Origin: Alphaproteobacteria bacterium
GTDB taxonomy: Bacteria; Pseudomonadota; Alphaproteobacteria; UBA9219
NCBI GenBank assembly: GCA_028716765.1
Contig: JAQUPC010000050.1
Span: 1-15,007, forward strand
Length of the DNA: 15,007 nucleotides
Direction: 5' to 3'
Position 1 is the stretch's first letter, and every line of letters starts with the position of its first letter. Below are positions 12,252-15,007 of this stretch, piece after piece. Under the pieces are notes generated by a model, which was given only the letters and a program-made list of their open reading frames with translations, made no database searches and was not told the origin of the DNA. The position numbers were made by a program, and so were the translations under genes.

Positions 12252-13261
12252 CCCCCTCTTCCCGCCTGCAAGGCCTTATGCGGCGCGGTTGCGATTTTCT
12301 CGGCACGGAACTGGCCATCATGGGCGGCGCGATGTCGTGGATCAGCGAACGGAATCTCGTCGCCGCCGTTTCGAACGGCGGAGGCTTCGGCATCATCGCC
12401 TGCGGCTCCATGACGCCGGATTTGCTGCGCGCGGAGATTCAGGCCACGCGCGCGCTTACGAACAGGCCTTTCGGCGTCAACCTTATGACGATGCATCCGC
12501 AGCTTGAGGCTCTGATCGATGTTTGCCTTGAGGAAAAAGCCGGCCACGTCGTTCTGGCAGGCGGCTTGCCTCCTGCGCCCGCCGCAAAGAAAATCAAGGA
12601 TGGCGGCGCGAAACTAATCTGCTTCGCTCCCGCCGCCGTGCTTGCAAGGCGCCTGCTGCGCATAGGCGTGGACGCGCTGATTATCGAAGGTTCGGAAGCC
12701 GGGGGGCATATCGGCTCCGTCAGCACCTCCGTGCTGGCGCAGGAAATTTTGCCCGTCATTCGCGACGTTCCGGTGTTCGTGGCCGGGGGCGTCGGGCGCG
12801 GCGACGTCATGCTCTCTTATCTTGAAATGGGCGCGGCGGGAGTCCAGATCGGCACGCGCCTCGTCTGCGCCAGCGAATGCGTGGCGCACCCGAACTTCAA
12901 GCAAGCCTACATCCGCGCGGCCGCGCGCGACGCCGTGCCCTCGCCGCAGCTTGACGCGCGCTTTTCCGTCATTCCCGTGCGCGCGCTGACCAACGACGGC
13001 ACGCGCGCGTTTCTCGACAAGCAGCGCGACGTCATAGCCCGCTTCGACAGCGGCGCGTTGACGAAAGAAGCCGCCCAACTCGAGATCGAACGTTTCTGGG
13101 TCGGCGCCTTGCGCAAAGCGGTCATCGACGGCGACGTGGCAAACGGCTCTGTTATGGCGGGACAGATCGTCAGTCTGGTGACATCGGAACAGCCCGTGGG
13201 CACAATTCTGGGTGAACTGATCGCGCAGGCCGGGGAAGCGTTGCAAAAGCGGCAACACTGA
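12245..13261 (+). CDS. Nitronate monooxygenase / 2-nitropropane dioxygenase family flavoprotein
   Basis: This 338-residue FMN TIM-barrel enzyme contains GGAMSWISERNLVAAVSNGG near the N-terminus, the FGVNLMT strand (76-82), the hallmark EGSEAGGHIG (148-157), and the phosphate-binding FVAGGVGRGD plus GAAGVQIGTR segments. The family oxidises alkyl nitronates and overlaps in sequence with FabK-type enoyl-ACP reductases; the EAGGH motif occurs in both, so the exact substrate is uncertain. It starts within the last codons of the SDR gene (7-nt overlap), implying translational coupling, and ends the lysC operon. Confidence 0.93.
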   Translation: MVTPSSRLQGLMRRGCDFLGTELAIMGGAMSWISERNLVAAVSNGGGFGIIACGSMTPDLLRAEIQATRALTNRPFGVNLMTMHPQLEALIDVCLEEKAGHVVLAGGLPPAPAAKKIKDGGAKLICFAPAAVLARRLLRIGVDALIIEGSEAGGHIGSVSTSVLAQEILPVIRDVPVFVAGGVGRGDVMLSYLEMGAAGVQIGTRLVCASECVAHPNFKQAYIRAAARDAVPSPQLDARFSVIPVRALTNDGTRAFLDKQRDVIARFDSGALTKEAAQLEIERFWVGALRKAVIDGDVANGSVMAGQIVSLVTSEQPVGTILGELIAQAGEALQKRQH

Positions 13262-13283
13262 CAGTTGTCTTAAAAATCGCTTG

Positions 13284-13300
13284 CCTTATCATTGATAAGG
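13284..13300. terminator. Weak hairpin between convergent genes
   Basis: CCTTATC-ATT-GATAAGG lies over the end of the solute-binding-protein gene and 22 nt after the flavoprotein stop. No good U-tract follows immediately in either direction, so terminator function is uncertain. Confidence 0.35.
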
Positions 13301-14167
13301 TTTAGCGGGACGAAAGAAAAAGGAAGCCGGTGTTGCATCATATGTATCCAGAATCTTGTCCAGACGTCCGGCATAAATCATTTCCTGCAACGCCATGCTG
13401 AGCATAGCCGCCAGTTTGGTTTCGCCCTTGTTGACGGCGAACATATGCCCATGTAGCCGTATCGGCTTGCTGGCCGTCAAATCCCGCAAAACTCCGGGAT
13501 TGGCTTCGAGATACTTCGCCGCCACGGATTGATCGGCGAACGTAACATCCGCCTTTTTATCCGCAACGGATTTGAGAATCTGGGAAACGTCCGACGTTTG
13601 CGGCAGGGAAAAATCCTTGGTTGCAGGAAAATACTCCAAACGAATAAATTGCGAGGCCTCGCCGTCCATCGTCGCCACGGTTATGTCAGGACTGTTGATG
13701 AAGGCGGAATCCCCGTCGAAACGATGATCGTCCTCGCGCACGAATACGCTCGTGCCCGTGAACATGAAGGGAATGGTAAAATCCAGTTCGCGCGCCGCGG
13801 CGACACGGCCGAGATAAAGTGGAAAACAAAGAGCATCATAGCGGCCCGTTTTTAGCCCATCGGTCAGGGTCACAAAGTTAACTTCTTCAACCCACTCGAC
13901 TTTGAGGTTCAGATTTTTTGCGATGTCTTCGGTCACGTCAAAGCCGATGCCGCCGAACGCGCCCGTATTCGGGTCTTTGGTGAATTCGGGAGGAAGAACG
14001 ATATAGCCGCAGCGCAGTTTGTTGGATTTTATCACGCGGTCAAACGCCGGTTGCTGAACCGGCTCCACGGAGAACGGGTGCTGGCTGCGTGGCAGCAAAT
14101 AATTGATGGCAGCAGTTGTCAACGCCGCCACAACAATAACTGCCGCAAACAAACCGCCTTTATTCAT
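13289..14167 (-). CDS. Family 3 extracellular solute-binding protein
   Basis: This 292-residue protein starts at the ATG giving MNKGGLFAAVIVV; a longer reading uses a TTG eight codons upstream and is less likely. The N-terminal hydrophobic segment (about 5-25, ending INYLL) is a signal anchor or uncleaved signal. The SBP_bac_3 fold follows: LRCGYIVLPPEF, FGGIGFDVTEDIAKNLNLKV, GRYDALCFPLYLGRVAAARE, FTIPFMFTGTSVFVREDD, and a final lobe with SVADKKADVTFADQSVAAKY. Such proteins bind amino acids or similar small ligands in the periplasm. No ABC permease or ATPase gene is adjacent, so it may be an orphan receptor or a sensory or lytic-type relative. It stands alone, convergent with the lysC operon. 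Confidence 0.88.
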   Translation of the reverse strand: MNKGGLFAAVIVVAALTTAAINYLLPRSQHPFSVEPVQQPAFDRVIKSNKLRCGYIVLPPEFTKDPNTGAFGGIGFDVTEDIAKNLNLKVEWVEEVNFVTLTDGLKTGRYDALCFPLYLGRVAAARELDFTIPFMFTGTSVFVREDDHRFDGDSAFINSPDITVATMDGEASQFIRLEYFPATKDFSLPQTSDVSQILKSVADKKADVTFADQSVAAKYLEANPGVLRDLTASKPIRLHGHMFAVNKGETKLAAMLSMALQEMIYAGRLDKILDTYDATPASFFFRPAKPYQ

Positions 14168-14275
14168 GCTTGCCCCGAACTTCTGTTCCAAACTTTAGCT
14201 TGTGTATACAATTTATGGAGTCTTTAACCAAGGCTTTTGCTTGATCCCTTTCTGCCCTTCCGTTTAGGATAGGCC

Positions 14276-15007
14276 ATGTCCTCACCACGTTGCGCAACAC
14301 TTTTCGGCGGTTCCGGTTTTCTTGGCCGGGCCATAGCGCAGGAGCTCGCCCGGGAAGGCGTTGTCGTCCGCGTGCCGATGCGCCATCCGGACCGTGCCGC
14401 GGCTTTGCGCATCGCAGGCGAAGCCGGGCAGATCGCGCCCTTTCCTTGTTCGCTACGCCGCGACGCCGAGGTCGCGGAAGCCATCGGCGGTTCGGATACC
14501 GTCGTTAATCTGATCGGCATTCTTGCAGGACGCAGCGCGAGCGCATTTCAAAGCATACATGTTGAACTGGCGGCGCGCATTGCCCGCATCGCCAAACAGC
14601 AAGGCGCGCAGAATCTTTTGCATATCTCGGCGCTGGGCGCGGAACCGTCGTCGAAGTCCTGTTGCGCCTGCAGCAAGGCCGCGGGAGAAAAAGCCGTGCG
14701 CGCGTTTTTTCCGGAAGCGATCATCTTCCGGCCAAGCATCATGTTCGGGCCGGACGACAAGTTTCTGAACCGCTTTGCCCGCATGGCGCGGTTTTCGCCC
14801 GTGTTGCCGCTTATCGGCGGCGGCCAAACGAAATTCCAGCCTGTCTACGTCGGCGACGTGGCGAGGGCCGCGCTGGCGGCGCTTAAGAATCCGGAAACGC
14901 GCGGACAAACGTATGAACTCGGCGGTCCGTCCGTTTATACGTTCCGCGAATTGCTGGAACTCGTTTTGAAAACCGCCGGAATGCGGCGAGGCTTCGTCAA
15001 CCTGCCG
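14276..15007 (+). CDS. Complex I NDUFA9-like NAD(P)-binding protein, 3' end missing
   Basis: 244 codons are open to the right edge of the window. The Rossmann motif ATLFGGSGFLGRAI (7-20) opens the protein. VVNLIGIL, HISALGAEPSS, FRPSIMFGPDD, LPLIGGGQTKFQPVYVGDVA and TYELGGPSVYTFRELLELVL match the atypical SDR family that includes the NDUFA9/39-kDa subunit of respiratory complex I and is common in alphaproteobacteria. The family's usual SAYARSKAAGE reads SCCACSKAAGE here, so the catalytic-type Tyr of YxxxK is Cys130 before Lys134; this fits a structural role for a bound nucleotide more than dehydrogenase activity. About a quarter of the protein is probably beyond the edge. Confidence 0.9.
   Translation, partial: MSSPRCATLFGGSGFLGRAIAQELAREGVVVRVPMRHPDRAAALRIAGEAGQIAPFPCSLRRDAEVAEAIGGSDTVVNLIGILAGRSASAFQSIHVELAARIARIAKQQGAQNLLHISALGAEPSSKSCCACSKAAGEKAVRAFFPEAIIFRPSIMFGPDDKFLNRFARMARFSPVLPLIGGGQTKFQPVYVGDVARAALAALKNPETRGQTYELGGPSVYTFRELLELVLKTAGMRRGFVNLP

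Overview
The window looks like chromosomal DNA of an alphaproteobacterium, probably an environmental or uncultured lineage. This is inferred from protein character (UbiG, aspartate kinase, an NDUFA9-like complex I protein, an ECF sigma factor with membrane partners), GC-rich coding sequence, and TTAACC-type half-sites upstream of the accessory operon that resemble CtrA half-sites. No tRNA, rRNA, CRISPR array or transposase gene was recognised. Layout, left to right: (1) 1-1006, minus strand: a translationally coupled ECF sigma / small one-span membrane protein / start of a periplasmic heavy-metal-sensor-like protein, reminiscent of CnrH-CnrY-CnrX. A divergent EF-hand protein gene (1273-2064) carries the same 28-bp promoter-like motif as the sigma gene, so both probably belong to this sigma factor's regulon. 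(2) 2140-2518, minus strand: a complete rpmB (ribosomal protein L28) with its own sigma70 promoter. (3) 2519-3040: an AT-rich, gene-free stretch with A-tracts, palindromes and TTAACC half-sites. (4) 3041-7895, plus strand: five genes of a Fap-like functional-amyloid secretion locus. They are an Asn/Thr/Asp-rich repeat protein (amyloid candidate), a small secreted protein, a C39-type cysteine protease (FapD-like), a second acidic secreted protein, and a coiled-coil plus beta-barrel outer-membrane exporter (FapF-like). The locus ends at a strong bidirectional terminator. (5) 7970-9401, minus strand: a 3'-end remnant of a third rpmB, a gene for an unrecognised 281-residue membrane-anchored protein in AT-rich DNA, and a second complete rpmB almost identical to the first. 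(6) 9398-15007, housekeeping: ubiG, then divergently lysC - SDR oxidoreductase - nitronate monooxygenase as a tight operon, a convergent periplasmic solute-binding protein, and the start of an NDUFA9-like NAD(P)-binding protein cut by the window edge. The main discovery is the compact Fap-like amyloid locus and its bracketing by rpmB copies. Two full rpmB genes and one rpmB 3' fragment, all in the same orientation, separate the accessory modules, which suggests insertion or duplication at the rpmB locus. In the proposed working model, the repeat protein is exported to the periplasm by Sec, processed or escorted by the C39 protease and the small secreted proteins, and passed through the FapF-like pore to form extracellular fibres. 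That model rests on family resemblance and gene order; nothing in the sequence proves fibre formation.
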